NCBI GenBank assembly: GCA_036381015.1
Contig: DASVDR010000024.1
Location: 123,228-187,227, forward strand
From: Gammaproteobacteria bacterium
GTDB taxonomy: Bacteria; Pseudomonadota; Gammaproteobacteria; Steroidobacterales; Rariloculaceae
DNA: 64,000 bases
Reading direction: 5' to 3'
Below the pieces are notes generated by a model, which saw nothing but the letters and a program-made list of their open reading frames with translations, had not been told where the DNA came from and ran no database searches. Position numbers and translations under genes: made by a program. Within the stretch, counting starts at the first letter, position 1. Every line of letters begins with the position of its first letter. Shown here piece after piece: positions 7,656 to 14,739 of this stretch.

Positions 7656-8646
7656 CGACCTGGCCGACTTCTCGACCGACGAAATCCGCAGCCTGCTCGA
7701 CCTCGCGGACCGGCTCGAGAAGCGCCCGGAGCCGCGGGCGCTCGAAGGCAAGGTCCTGTCGCTGTTGTTCCTCAGCCCGTCGCTGCGGACGCTCGCGTCG
7801 TTTCAAGCCGCGATGGTCCGTCTCGGCGGCGGCGCGTTCGTGATCTCGCCCGAAATGTCGATCCACGGCCTCGAGTCGCGGCAGGGCATCGTCATGGACG
7901 GCGTCGCGGCCGAGCACGTCCGCGAGGCCGTGCCGGTGATCGCGTCGTACGGCGACGCGATCGGCATCCGCGCGTTCGCGAAACGCTTGAATCTCGCCGA
8001 CGACCTGGCCGACCGCGAGTTCGGCGAGCTCGCGGCGCTCGCCGGCGACAAGCCGATGATCAACATGGAGTCGGCGATCAACCACCCGTGCCAGAGCCTC
8101 GCGGACTGGAAGACGATGGACGATCTGGACGTGCCCGCCGAAGGCGGCCGCTTCGTCCTTTCGTGGGCCTATCATCCGAAGCCGCTGCCGCTCGCCGTGC
8201 CCGCCGCCACGGTCCACATGGCGGCCGCACGGGGAATGGAGGTCGTCGTGCTGCGGCCGCCCGGATTCGAGCTGCCGGACGCGATCATGAGCAAGGCGCG
8301 GGCCGCGGCGGAAGCGTCGGGCGGGCGCGTGATCGAGACCGAGGATCGGCGCGAGGCGATGGAAGGCGCGCACGTGATCTACGCGAAGTCGTGGTCGTCC
8401 ACGCGCTGCTACACGGACCGGCTCGGCGACAAGGCGCTGCGCGAGGAGCGGGTCGACTGGTGCGTCGACGAGCCGTGGTTCGAGAACGCGCAGCCCGATT
8501 GCCGCTTCATGCACTGTCTGCCGGTGCGGCGCGGCGTCGTCGTCGCCGACCGCATCCTCGACGGTCCGCGGAGCATCGTGGTCCGCGAGGCGCACAACCG
8601 CATGCTCGTGCAGATGGCCGTGCTCCACACGATGCTGAAGGGATGA
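7642..8646 (+). CDS. argF': N-succinylornithine (or N-acetylornithine) carbamoyltransferase
   Basis: 334 residues. It replaces the classical ArgF by carbamoylating N-acylated ornithine. The carbamoyl-phosphate loop reads SPSLRT (residues 45-50), and FMHCLPVRR, the substrate-binding region, is near the C-terminus. The enzyme resembles Bacteroides fragilis SOTCase in several stretches, for example an IVMDG..AEH segment, SWAYHPKPLP and FMHCLPVRR. The specificity position (Glu92 in Xanthomonas AOTCase, Pro90 in SOTCase) is Ala90 here. Published exchange of that Glu for small residues shifts specificity to succinylornithine. So N-succinylornithine is the favoured substrate; this is inference from remembered sequences. 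An acyl-citrulline deacylase (ArgE-like) is needed but not in the window. Confidence 0.88.
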   Translation: MKRFNDLADFSTDEIRSLLDLADRLEKRPEPRALEGKVLSLLFLSPSLRTLASFQAAMVRLGGGAFVISPEMSIHGLESRQGIVMDGVAAEHVREAVPVIASYGDAIGIRAFAKRLNLADDLADREFGELAALAGDKPMINMESAINHPCQSLADWKTMDDLDVPAEGGRFVLSWAYHPKPLPLAVPAATVHMAAARGMEVVVLRPPGFELPDAIMSKARAAAEASGGRVIETEDRREAMEGAHVIYAKSWSSTRCYTDRLGDKALREERVDWCVDEPWFENAQPDCRFMHCLPVRRGVVVADRILDGPRSIVVREAHNRMLVQMAVLHTMLKG

Positions 8647-8651
8647 ACGAA

Positions 8652-9578
8652 ATGCCGAGACTGAGCGGAACGGAGCGGACGATCGCCGTCACCGCGCTGC
8701 GGCACGCGGTGCCGTACATCCGGATGTACAAGCGGAAGGTCTTCGTGCTGAAGGCCGGCGGCGACGCGTTCACGTCGCCCGAATCCACGCGCGCGCTGAT
8801 GGAGCAGATCGGCATCCTGCATCAGGTCGGCATTCGCGTCGTCGTCGTGCACGGGGGCGGGCCGCAGGCGACCCGGCTCTCCGAGCGCCTCGGGCTCGAG
8901 ACCGCGATCGTCGACGGTCGGCGCGTGACCGACGCGGCGACGCTCGACGTCGCCACGATGGTCCTGAACGGCGAGATCAACACGCGCCTCCTCGCGGCGT
9001 GCCGGGAGCTCGGCGTGCCGGCCGTCGGCATCAGCGGCGTGGACGGCGGGCTCATCCGCGCGCGCCGGCGTCCGCCCGTGGAGCGCAACGGGTCGACGAT
9101 CGACTACGGCTTCGTCGGCGACATCGAGCGGGTCGAGCCGGCCGTGATCTCGAAGCTGCTCGACGACGACCTCGTGCCGATCGTGAGCCCGCTGTCCGCG
9201 GACGACTCGGGGACGCTGCTCAACATCAATGCGGACACCGTGGCCGCGGCGATCGCGTGCGCGCTCCAGGCGGAGAAGCTCGTGCTCGCCACCGGCGTCC
9301 CCGGCATCCTCGAGTCGCTCGACGATCCCGGCTCGCTGATCTCCTACGTCGATCGCGCGGGGCTCGCGCGGCTGCGCGACGAAGGCAAGCTGAAGGACGG
9401 GATGCTGCCGAAGGTCGCCGCGATCGAGAAGGCCCTCGCCGGCGGCGTGCGGCGCGTGCACGTGATCTCGTATGCGCTGCCGGACAGCCTGCTGCTCGAG
9501 GTGTTCACGAACGAAGGCACCGGCACGATGGTCGTCGACGACATCGAGCACCTGAGCCCGGCCGAGCAGCAGGCGTAG
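8652..9578 (+). CDS. argB: N-acyl-L-glutamate kinase (arginine-sensitive type)
   Basis: 308 residues of the amino-acid kinase family, phosphorylating N-acyl-glutamate. Motifs are VLKAGGDAF (phosphate loop), VVVHGGGPQA and a GRRVTDAATLDVATMVL-like stretch; NINADTVAAAIA and KLKDGMLPKVAA complete the ATP site. The N-terminal extension containing TALRHAVPYIRMY corresponds to the helix found in hexameric, arginine-inhibited NAG kinases, so feedback inhibition by arginine is expected. Two in-frame ATGs exist (8643, overlapping the argF' stop, and 8652). AGGG at 8639-8642 is well spaced only for 8652. Confidence 0.92.
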   Translation: MPRLSGTERTIAVTALRHAVPYIRMYKRKVFVLKAGGDAFTSPESTRALMEQIGILHQVGIRVVVVHGGGPQATRLSERLGLETAIVDGRRVTDAATLDVATMVLNGEINTRLLAACRELGVPAVGISGVDGGLIRARRRPPVERNGSTIDYGFVGDIERVEPAVISKLLDDDLVPIVSPLSADDSGTLLNINADTVAAAIACALQAEKLVLATGVPGILESLDDPGSLISYVDRAGLARLRDEGKLKDGMLPKVAAIEKALAGGVRRVHVISYALPDSLLLEVFTNEGTGTMVVDDIEHLSPAEQQA

Positions 9579-9642
9579 GACGGCCATGGCCGAGCGAACG
9601 AAGCAGTCGGCGGCGGCCGCGGCCCGGAGGAGTTGAGCCGCC

Positions 9643-10836
9643 GTGGCGCGTCTTTGGGACAAGGGGCTGCCACTCGACGAGCGGGTGCTGCGGTTCACGG
9701 CCGGCGAGGACCACCGGCTCGACGAGCGTCTCGTCGCGTACGACGTGCGCGCGTCGATCGCACATGCGCAAATGCTCGAGCAGCAGGGCCTGCTCACGGC
9801 GGAGGACGGCGCCGCGATCCGCGCCGGCCTCGCCGCGCTCGGTGAAGCGCATGCGGCCGGCGAGTGGTCGGTATCGCTCGCCGACGAGGACGTGCACGGC
9901 GCGCTCGAGGCACGACTGATCGAGCGGATCGGCGAAGCCGGCGGCCGTGTGCACCTCGGCCGGTCGCGCAACGATCAGGTCCTCGCCGCGCTCCGCCTCT
10001 ATTTGAAGGACGCGGTGCACGCGCTCGCCGACGACGCGGCAGAGTGCGTCCGCGCACTCGAGGCGATCGCCGCGCGTCAGGGAGACGTCCGGCTTCCGGG
10101 CTACACGCACATGCAGCCGGCGATGCCGAGCTCGGTCGCGCTGTGGGCGGGGGGCTTCGCTGCCGAGCTCGCGGACGATCGCGACGGTCTGCTTCGAACG
10201 GTCGCGCGCATCGACTTGAACCCGCTCGGCTCCGCCGCCGGGTACGGCGTGCCGAACCTGCCGCTCGACCGCGACGCGACGCGGCAGGCGCTCGGCTTCG
10301 CGCGCAATCACGAGCCGGTCACGGCCGTGCAGCTGTCGCGGGGGAAGGCCGAGGCGAGCGTGATCTTCGAGCTCACGCTGATGCTCGGCGACGTCGCGCG
10401 GCTCGCTTCCGACCTCCTTCTCTTCTACACGGCCGAGTTCGCCTACGTCGCCCTGCCCGCCGAGATGACGACGGGCTCGTCGATCATGCCGCAGAAGCGC
10501 AATCCCGACGTGCTCGAGCTGCTCCGCGCCGCGCCGGCCACGGCCGCCGGCGCGCTCGCCGAGGCTCTCGGCATCACGGCGAAGCTCACGTCCGGATACC
10601 ATCGCGACCTTCAGCGGCTCAAGGCGCCGCTGTTCCGCACGATCGACCTCGCGCACGACGCGCTGACGATCGCGGCGCACGCGCTCGCCGGTGTCCGTTT
10701 CGTTCCGGAGAACATCCGCCTCCCCGACGACCTCGACGCCGCAGCGCGCGCGAACCGCCTCGTGCTCGAGCAGGGCCTGCCGTTCCGGGAAGCCTACCGG
10801 CGCGTCGCAGCCGAGCTCGCGAGGAAGAAGCCGTGA
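9643..10836 (+). CDS. argH: Argininosuccinate lyase
   Basis: 397 residues, shorter than the usual 430-460. The C-terminal helical domain ends soon after the PFREAYRRVA segment. Core lyase features are intact: SLADEDVHGALEARL, HLGRSRNDQV, GYTHMQPAMP, and the signature loop GSSIMPQKRNPDVLEL with the catalytic serine (the usual second Lys is Arg). It cleaves argininosuccinate to arginine and fumarate. The start is GTG at 9643 with GGAGGAG 10 bp upstream. A 64-bp gap separates it from argB and holds only a 16-codon ATG frame at 9586. The stop overlaps the start of the next small lipoprotein gene (GTGA). Confidence 0.93.
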   Translation: MARLWDKGLPLDERVLRFTAGEDHRLDERLVAYDVRASIAHAQMLEQQGLLTAEDGAAIRAGLAALGEAHAAGEWSVSLADEDVHGALEARLIERIGEAGGRVHLGRSRNDQVLAALRLYLKDAVHALADDAAECVRALEAIAARQGDVRLPGYTHMQPAMPSSVALWAGGFAAELADDRDGLLRTVARIDLNPLGSAAGYGVPNLPLDRDATRQALGFARNHEPVTAVQLSRGKAEASVIFELTLMLGDVARLASDLLLFYTAEFAYVALPAEMTTGSSIMPQKRNPDVLELLRAAPATAAGALAEALGITAKLTSGYHRDLQRLKAPLFRTIDLAHDALTIAAHALAGVRFVPENIRLPDDLDAAARANRLVLEQGLPFREAYRRVAAELARKKP

Positions 10837-11096
10837 AGGTCGTGCCCGAAAAAGGTGTCGAAAAAGGTGTCAGACACCTTTTCTCGCGAAAAAGGTGTCT
10901 GACACCATTTTTCGCGCCATTTTTCGCGCTCCTTGCGGCAGGATTGCTGGCCGGATGCGGACAGAAGGGCCCGCTGCTGCTGCCCGATCCGCCCGCGGCC
11001 GGGGCGCCTTCGAGCGGCGCGGGCGAAGACGGCGACCAGCAATCCGAGAACGATTCCGACGACCGCGGGGCGCGCGGCGACGACGATGCCCGATAG
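10833..11096 (+). CDS. Small LptM/YifL-like lipoprotein with a repeat-derived N-terminus
   Basis: 87 residues. The lipobox LLAGC places the lipidated cysteine at residue 42, followed by GQKGPLLLPDPP. This matches the GxKGPLxxPP hallmark of LptM (YifL), which assists LptD assembly in E. coli. The mature part is only about 45 residues, acidic and disordered. The N-region is abnormally long (about 25 residues before the hydrophobic core), and codons 5-30 are made of the palindromic repeat at 10847-10916. The start is GTG at 10833, overlapping the argH stop; GTG 10842 is possible, and there is no in-frame start after the repeat. The 3' end overlaps polA by 11 bp. Confidence 0.6.
   Translation: MKVVPEKGVEKGVRHLFSRKRCLTPFFAPFFALLAAGLLAGCGQKGPLLLPDPPAAGAPSSGAGEDGDQQSENDSDDRGARGDDDAR
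10847..10916. repeat. REP/BIME-like palindromic repeat pair
   Basis: Two palindromes lie side by side. AAAAGGTGTC (10862-10871) pairs with GACACCTTTT (10873-10882) around one A. CGCGAAAAAGGTGTC (10885-10899) pairs with GACACC plus TTTTTCGCG (10901-10916) around one T, with a single bulged base. A third half-unit GAAAAAGGTGTC precedes them. Such GGTGTC-GACACC hairpins resemble REP elements mobilised by RAYT (TnpA-REP) transposases; no such transposase is in the window. The element lies inside an open reading frame. Confidence 0.7.
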
Positions 11097-13803
11097 CCCG
11101 CTCGTTCTCGTCGACGGCTCCTCGTATCTGTACCGCGCGTTCCACGCGCTGCCGGATCTGTCGACGAAGGACGGTCAGCCCACCGGGGCCATCCTCGGCG
11201 TGCTGAACATGATCTACAAGCTGATCGACGAGCACCGGCCCGAGCGCATGGCAGTCGTCTTCGACGCGCCGGGGAAGACGTTCCGCGACGATCTCTACGA
11301 GGAGTACAAGGCCAACCGCCCGCCGATGCCGGATCCGCTCGGCGCGCAGATCGGGCCGCTGCTCGAAGCGATCGAGACGCTCGGCATCCCGGTTCTCCAG
11401 GTGCCCGGCGTCGAGGCCGACGACGTGATCGGCACGCTCGCGAAGCAAGCCGCCGAGGCCGGACTCCACACGCTGATCTCGACGTCGGACAAGGACATGG
11501 CGCAGCTCGTCGACGCGCGCACGACGCTCGTCGATACGATGCCGCGCCCGGGGCGGGACGCGTCCGTGCCCGTCGACAAGGCACGGGTCGAAGAGAAGTT
11601 CGGCGTGCCGCCCGAGCGCATCGTGGATTTCCTCGCGCTGGTCGGCGACACGTCCGACAACATTCCGGGCGTCCCCGGCGTCGGCGCGAAGACGGCGGCC
11701 AAGTGGCTCGGCCAGTACGGCTCCTTGGACGCGCTGATCGAGCACGCGGACGAGATCCCGGGGAAAGCCGGCGAGCGGCTCCGGGAAGCGGTCCCGCAGC
11801 TTCCGCTCTACCGCCGTCTCGCGACCATCCAGCGCGACTGCGACTTGCCGTTCACGATCGACGACCTCGCGGTGAAGCCGCCGCGCGAGGAGGCGCTGCG
11901 CGCGCTTTACGGGCGCCTCGAGCTCTTCTCCCTGATCCGGCGGCGCCTGACGCCGGCCGAAGGCCAGGACGCGATCCCCGGCGCAGCCGAGGAGGAGCCC
12001 CGAAGCTACGAGACCGTGCTGACGGAGGCGCAGCTCGACACGTGGCTCGAACGCGTGCGCTCGGCGGAGCTCGCCGCCGTCGACGTCGAGGCGAACGGGG
12101 GCGATTACATGCACGCCGAGCTCGTCGGCATCGCGATGTCCGTCCGCCCCGGCGAGGCCGCGTACATTCCGCTCGGGCACACCTATCCCGGCGCGCCGGC
12201 GCAGCTCGACCGCGCGCGCGTGCTCGCGCGCCTCCGCCCGTGGCTCGAATCGGCCGCGCCGAAGGTCGTGCACGATGTGAAGTTCGCGGCGCATGTTTTC
12301 GGCCGCGCGGGCATCCGGCTCGAAGGAGCGCTGTACGACACGATGCTCGAGTCGTACGTGTGGAACTCCGTCGCGACCCGCCACGAGCTTGCCGCGATCG
12401 CCGCGAAATACGCCGGCGTGCGAGCCGCGAAGCGCGAGGACGTGTGCGGCAAGGGCGCGAAGGAGATTCCTTTCGATCAGGTCGAGCTCGACGCCGCGAC
12501 GCGTTACGCCGCGGAGGCCGCCGACGTGACGGGCCGCGTCCACGGCAAGCTCTGGCCCGAGATCCGCCGGATCGAGGAGCTCGAGCGGCTCTACGTCGAG
12601 ATAGAGCAGCCGCTGGTGCGCGTGCTCGTGCTGATGGAGCAAGCCGGGGTCAAGGTCGACGCGGCGATGCTGCGCCGGCAAAGCGGCGAGCTCGCCGAGG
12701 CGATGGCCCGAACGGAGGCCGCAGCCCATGCGGAAGCGGGCGGCCCGTTCAACCTCGGCTCGCCGAAGCAGCTCCAGGAGGTGCTCTACGACCGGCTCGC
12801 GCTGCCCGTGCTCGGCAAGACGCCCGGAGGCCAGCCATCGACGGCCGAGAGCGTGCTTCAGGAGCTCGCGCAGACCTTCGACCTCCCGCGCCTGATCCTC
12901 GAGTACCGAGCGCTCGCGAAGCTCAAATCGACGTACACGGACAAGCTTCCCCGGGAGATCGACCCCCGAACCGGGCGCATCCATACGTGCTATCACCAGG
13001 CGGTCGCGGCCACGGGGCGCCTTTCGTCCTCCGAGCCGAACCTGCAGAACATCCCGATCCGAACGCCCGAAGGGCGGAAGATTCGGCAGGCGTTCGTGGC
13101 GCCGCCGGGGTACCGGCTGCTCGCGGCCGACTACTCCCAGATCGAGCTCAGGATCATGGCGCACCTGTCCGGCGACGACGGGCTGCGCGCGGCCTTCGAG
13201 GCCCGGGAGGACATCCACCGGGCGACCGCCGCGGAGGTGTTCGGCGTGCCGCTGGCCGACGTGACGCCCGACCAGCGCCGGTCGGCGAAAGCCATCAACT
13301 TCGGGCTGATCTACGGGATGTCCGCGTTCGGCCTCTCCCGGCAGCTCGGCGTCGAGCGAGGCGAGGCCGGGCGGTACATCGAGCTCTACTTCAAGCGTTA
13401 TCCCGGCGTGAAGCGCTACATGGACGAGACGCGGGCGCGGGCCCGGCGGGACGGGTTCGTCAGCACGGTGTTCGGCCGGCGGCTCTACCTGCCGGAGATC
13501 AACGAGCGCAACGCCCAGCGGCGCCAGTACGCGGAGCGCAGCGCGATCAACGCGCCGATGCAAGGCACCGCCGCGGACATCATCAAGCGGGCGATGCTGA
13601 AGATCCAGCAATGGCTCGAATCGGCCGGCGAGGACGCGCGGCTGATCATGCAGGTCCACGACGAGCTCGTGCTCGAGGTCCGGGAGGACCGCGCGGCGGA
13701 CGTCGCCCGCGAGGTCGCGCGGCTGATGGAATCGGCCGCCGAGCTCTCCGTGCCGCTCCACGTGGACGTCGGAATCGGCGCGAACTGGGACGAGGCGCAC
13801 TGA
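11086..13803 (+). CDS. polA: DNA polymerase I with degenerate proofreading site
   Basis: 905 residues with three domains. The 5'-3' exonuclease (about 1-300) includes SDKDMAQLV and GDTSDNIPGVPGVG. The 3'-5' exonuclease fold spans about 310-510. The polymerase domain contains YSQIELRIMAHL, the RRSAKAINFGLIYGMS O-helix and QVHDELVLEV. In the middle domain Exo I keeps Asp333 and Glu335. However, the Exo II aspartate is Ala401 (VKFAAH where E. coli has LKYDRG), and the Exo III aspartate is Ala478 (YAAEAAD versus YAAEDAD). Proofreading is therefore probably lost or weak, while gap-filling and primer removal should remain. The gene overlaps the upstream lipoprotein; the downstream neighbours engB and cytochrome c4 match Pseudomonas order. 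Confidence 0.96.
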   Translation: MPDSPLVLVDGSSYLYRAFHALPDLSTKDGQPTGAILGVLNMIYKLIDEHRPERMAVVFDAPGKTFRDDLYEEYKANRPPMPDPLGAQIGPLLEAIETLGIPVLQVPGVEADDVIGTLAKQAAEAGLHTLISTSDKDMAQLVDARTTLVDTMPRPGRDASVPVDKARVEEKFGVPPERIVDFLALVGDTSDNIPGVPGVGAKTAAKWLGQYGSLDALIEHADEIPGKAGERLREAVPQLPLYRRLATIQRDCDLPFTIDDLAVKPPREEALRALYGRLELFSLIRRRLTPAEGQDAIPGAAEEEPRSYETVLTEAQLDTWLERVRSAELAAVDVEANGGDYMHAELVGIAMSVRPGEAAYIPLGHTYPGAPAQLDRARVLARLRPWLESAAPKVVHDVKFAAHVFGRAGIRLEGALYDTMLESYVWNSVATRHELAAIAAKYAGVRAAKREDVCGKGAKEIPFDQVELDAATRYAAEAADVTGRVHGKLWPEIRRIEELERLYVEIEQPLVRVLVLMEQAGVKVDAAMLRRQSGELAEAMARTEAAAHAEAGGPFNLGSPKQLQEVLYDRLALPVLGKTPGGQPSTAESVLQELAQTFDLPRLILEYRALAKLKSTYTDKLPREIDPRTGRIHTCYHQAVAATGRLSSSEPNLQNIPIRTPEGRKIRQAFVAPPGYRLLAADYSQIELRIMAHLSGDDGLRAAFEAREDIHRATAAEVFGVPLADVTPDQRRSAKAINFGLIYGMSAFGLSRQLGVERGEAGRYIELYFKRYPGVKRYMDETRARARRDGFVSTVFGRRLYLPEINERNAQRRQYAERSAINAPMQGTAADIIKRAMLKIQQWLESAGEDARLIMQVHDELVLEVREDRAADVAREVARLMESAAELSVPLHVDVGIGANWDEAH

Positions 13804-13854
13804 GGTCGCGAAGCGTGGGGCGCGCGGGAAACGGCGCGGCCGGGAGAATCGGCC

Positions 13855-13882
13855 GGAACTTTTCGGGAGAGCCCCTGACTAA
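13855..13882 (+). promoter_or_regulatory. Putative sigmaE/AlgU-type promoter of the polA-engB sRNA
   Basis: A perfect GGAACTT -35 element (13855-13861) is followed by 16 bp and ACTAA (13878-13882), a 4/5 match to the sigmaE -10 TCTRA. The predicted start at about 13888 coincides with the first base of the first hairpin of the RNA below. Confidence 0.5.
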
Positions 13883-13887
13883 GAGCA

Positions 13888-14046
13888 CAGACGCCTGATG
13901 AGGGCGTCCCCGCTATCCTCCCTAAGCGGGCTTGGTTCCGGTTACCCCAACCGGAACACTTAAGCCCCGGGTGTGTCCCCTGAATCCCATGCCCGGGGCT
14001 TTCTTTAAGACTTGGCCCCGCGGTTCCCCCCCCGGGGCCTTTTTTT
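13888..14046 (+). ncRNA. Candidate envelope-stress sRNA (ErsA-like position) with C-rich loops
   Basis: The interval downstream of polA folds into consecutive stems. They are GACGCC/GGCGTC (13890-13908), CCCGCT/AGCGGG (13909-13930, loop ATCCTCCCTA), a perfect 9-bp GTTCCGGTT/AACCGGAAC (13935-13957, loop ACCCC), a 10-bp AAGCCCCGGG/CCCGGGGCTT (13962-14001), and a GGCCCCG/CGGGGCC terminator with seven T. Several loops are rich in CC/CCUCC, as in sRNAs that pair with Shine-Dalgarno regions. Known: Spot 42 of E. coli and sigma22-dependent ErsA of Pseudomonas lie between polA and engB. A sigmaE-like promoter precedes this one. The 3' end overlaps the engB 3' end in antisense. Expression is not proven. 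Confidence 0.6.
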
Positions 14047-14673
14047 GCCTGCAGGCCCCGTATCGGCAGCGTGGCCGGGCGCAGGCGCCCCGACCCCGGC
14101 CGGCGCGAGCCAGGCCTCGAGCCGGGCGCGGGCCTCGTCGACGCCTTCCCCGGTCAGCGCCGAGAACAGGATGAGGCTCGCGGCCGCTGGCGCGCTCGCG
14201 GCCACGAGCCGCTGCTGACGACGGGCGGCGCCGCGGCTCAGCTTGTCGGCCTTCGTCAGCAGCAGCAGCACCGGCAGATCGAGCGACGCCGCCCACTCGA
14301 TCATCGTCCGATCGAGGTCGCCGAGCCCCCGCCGGATGTCGACCGTGATCACGACGCCCCGCAGCCCCCGCCGCCCCCGGAAATAGGACTCGAGCAGCGC
14401 GCGCCATCCCTCGCGGACGGCCGGCGCGACCTTCGCGTACCCGTAGCCCGGGAGGTCGACGATCCGGCGCCCCGGCGACCACTCGAAGAAGTTGACGAGC
14501 CGGGTGCGTCCCGGCGTCTTGCTGACACGGGCCAGCTTCCGCACGCCGGTCAGCGCATTGATCGCGCTCGACTTGCCCGAGTTCGAGCGGCCGACGAACG
14601 CGACCTCGCCGGCGTCGTCGGGCGGGAAGCCCGAAGCGTCCGACGCGCTCGTCAGAAAGCGGGCGGCGGGCAT
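14005..14673 (-). CDS. engB: Ribosome-biogenesis GTPase EngB/YsxC/YihA
   Basis: 222 residues. A GTPase needed for assembly of the large ribosomal subunit. G1 is VGRSNSGKSSAIN, the T-rich switch is SKTPGRTRLVNFF, G3 is DLPGYGYAKV, G4 is LTKADKL and G5 is in FSALTGEG. It lies convergent with polA, as in Pseudomonas. The last 15-20 codons (a basic, Gly-rich tail) overlap the terminator of the putative sRNA on the other strand, so the tail may be lineage-specific. The start ATG at 14673 has no clear Shine-Dalgarno sequence. Confidence 0.94.
   Translation of the reverse strand: MPAARFLTSASDASGFPPDDAGEVAFVGRSNSGKSSAINALTGVRKLARVSKTPGRTRLVNFFEWSPGRRIVDLPGYGYAKVAPAVREGWRALLESYFRGRRGLRGVVITVDIRRGLGDLDRTMIEWAASLDLPVLLLLTKADKLSRGAARRQQRLVAASAPAAASLILFSALTGEGVDEARARLEAWLAPAGVGAPAPGHAADTGPAGKKRPRGGNRGAKS
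14014..14046 (+). terminator. Rho-independent terminator after polA/sRNA
   Basis: GGCCCCG (14014-14020) pairs with CGGGGCC (14033-14039), followed by seven T (14040-14046). The loop is C-rich. It would end both the polA read-through transcript and the sRNA, and it lies antisense to the end of engB. Confidence 0.8.
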
Positions 14674-14739
14674 CGGGGAGGAATCCGGTGAAACGAGGGT
14701 GGCTAGTGTACAATCCGCGCCTCACCGGTACGTAACAGC

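Noticed and set aside
9586-9636. 16-codon ATG frame between argB and argH as a leader peptide
   Set aside because: It has no arginine codon run or attenuator hairpin with a T-run; its 3' part is simply the argH ribosome-binding region.
10870-13800. Very long minus-strand open frame (976 codons) opposite polA
   Set aside because: It is the antisense shadow of a clear PolA; the translation is Arg/His/Asp-rich without motifs. Long antisense frames are expected at this GC content.
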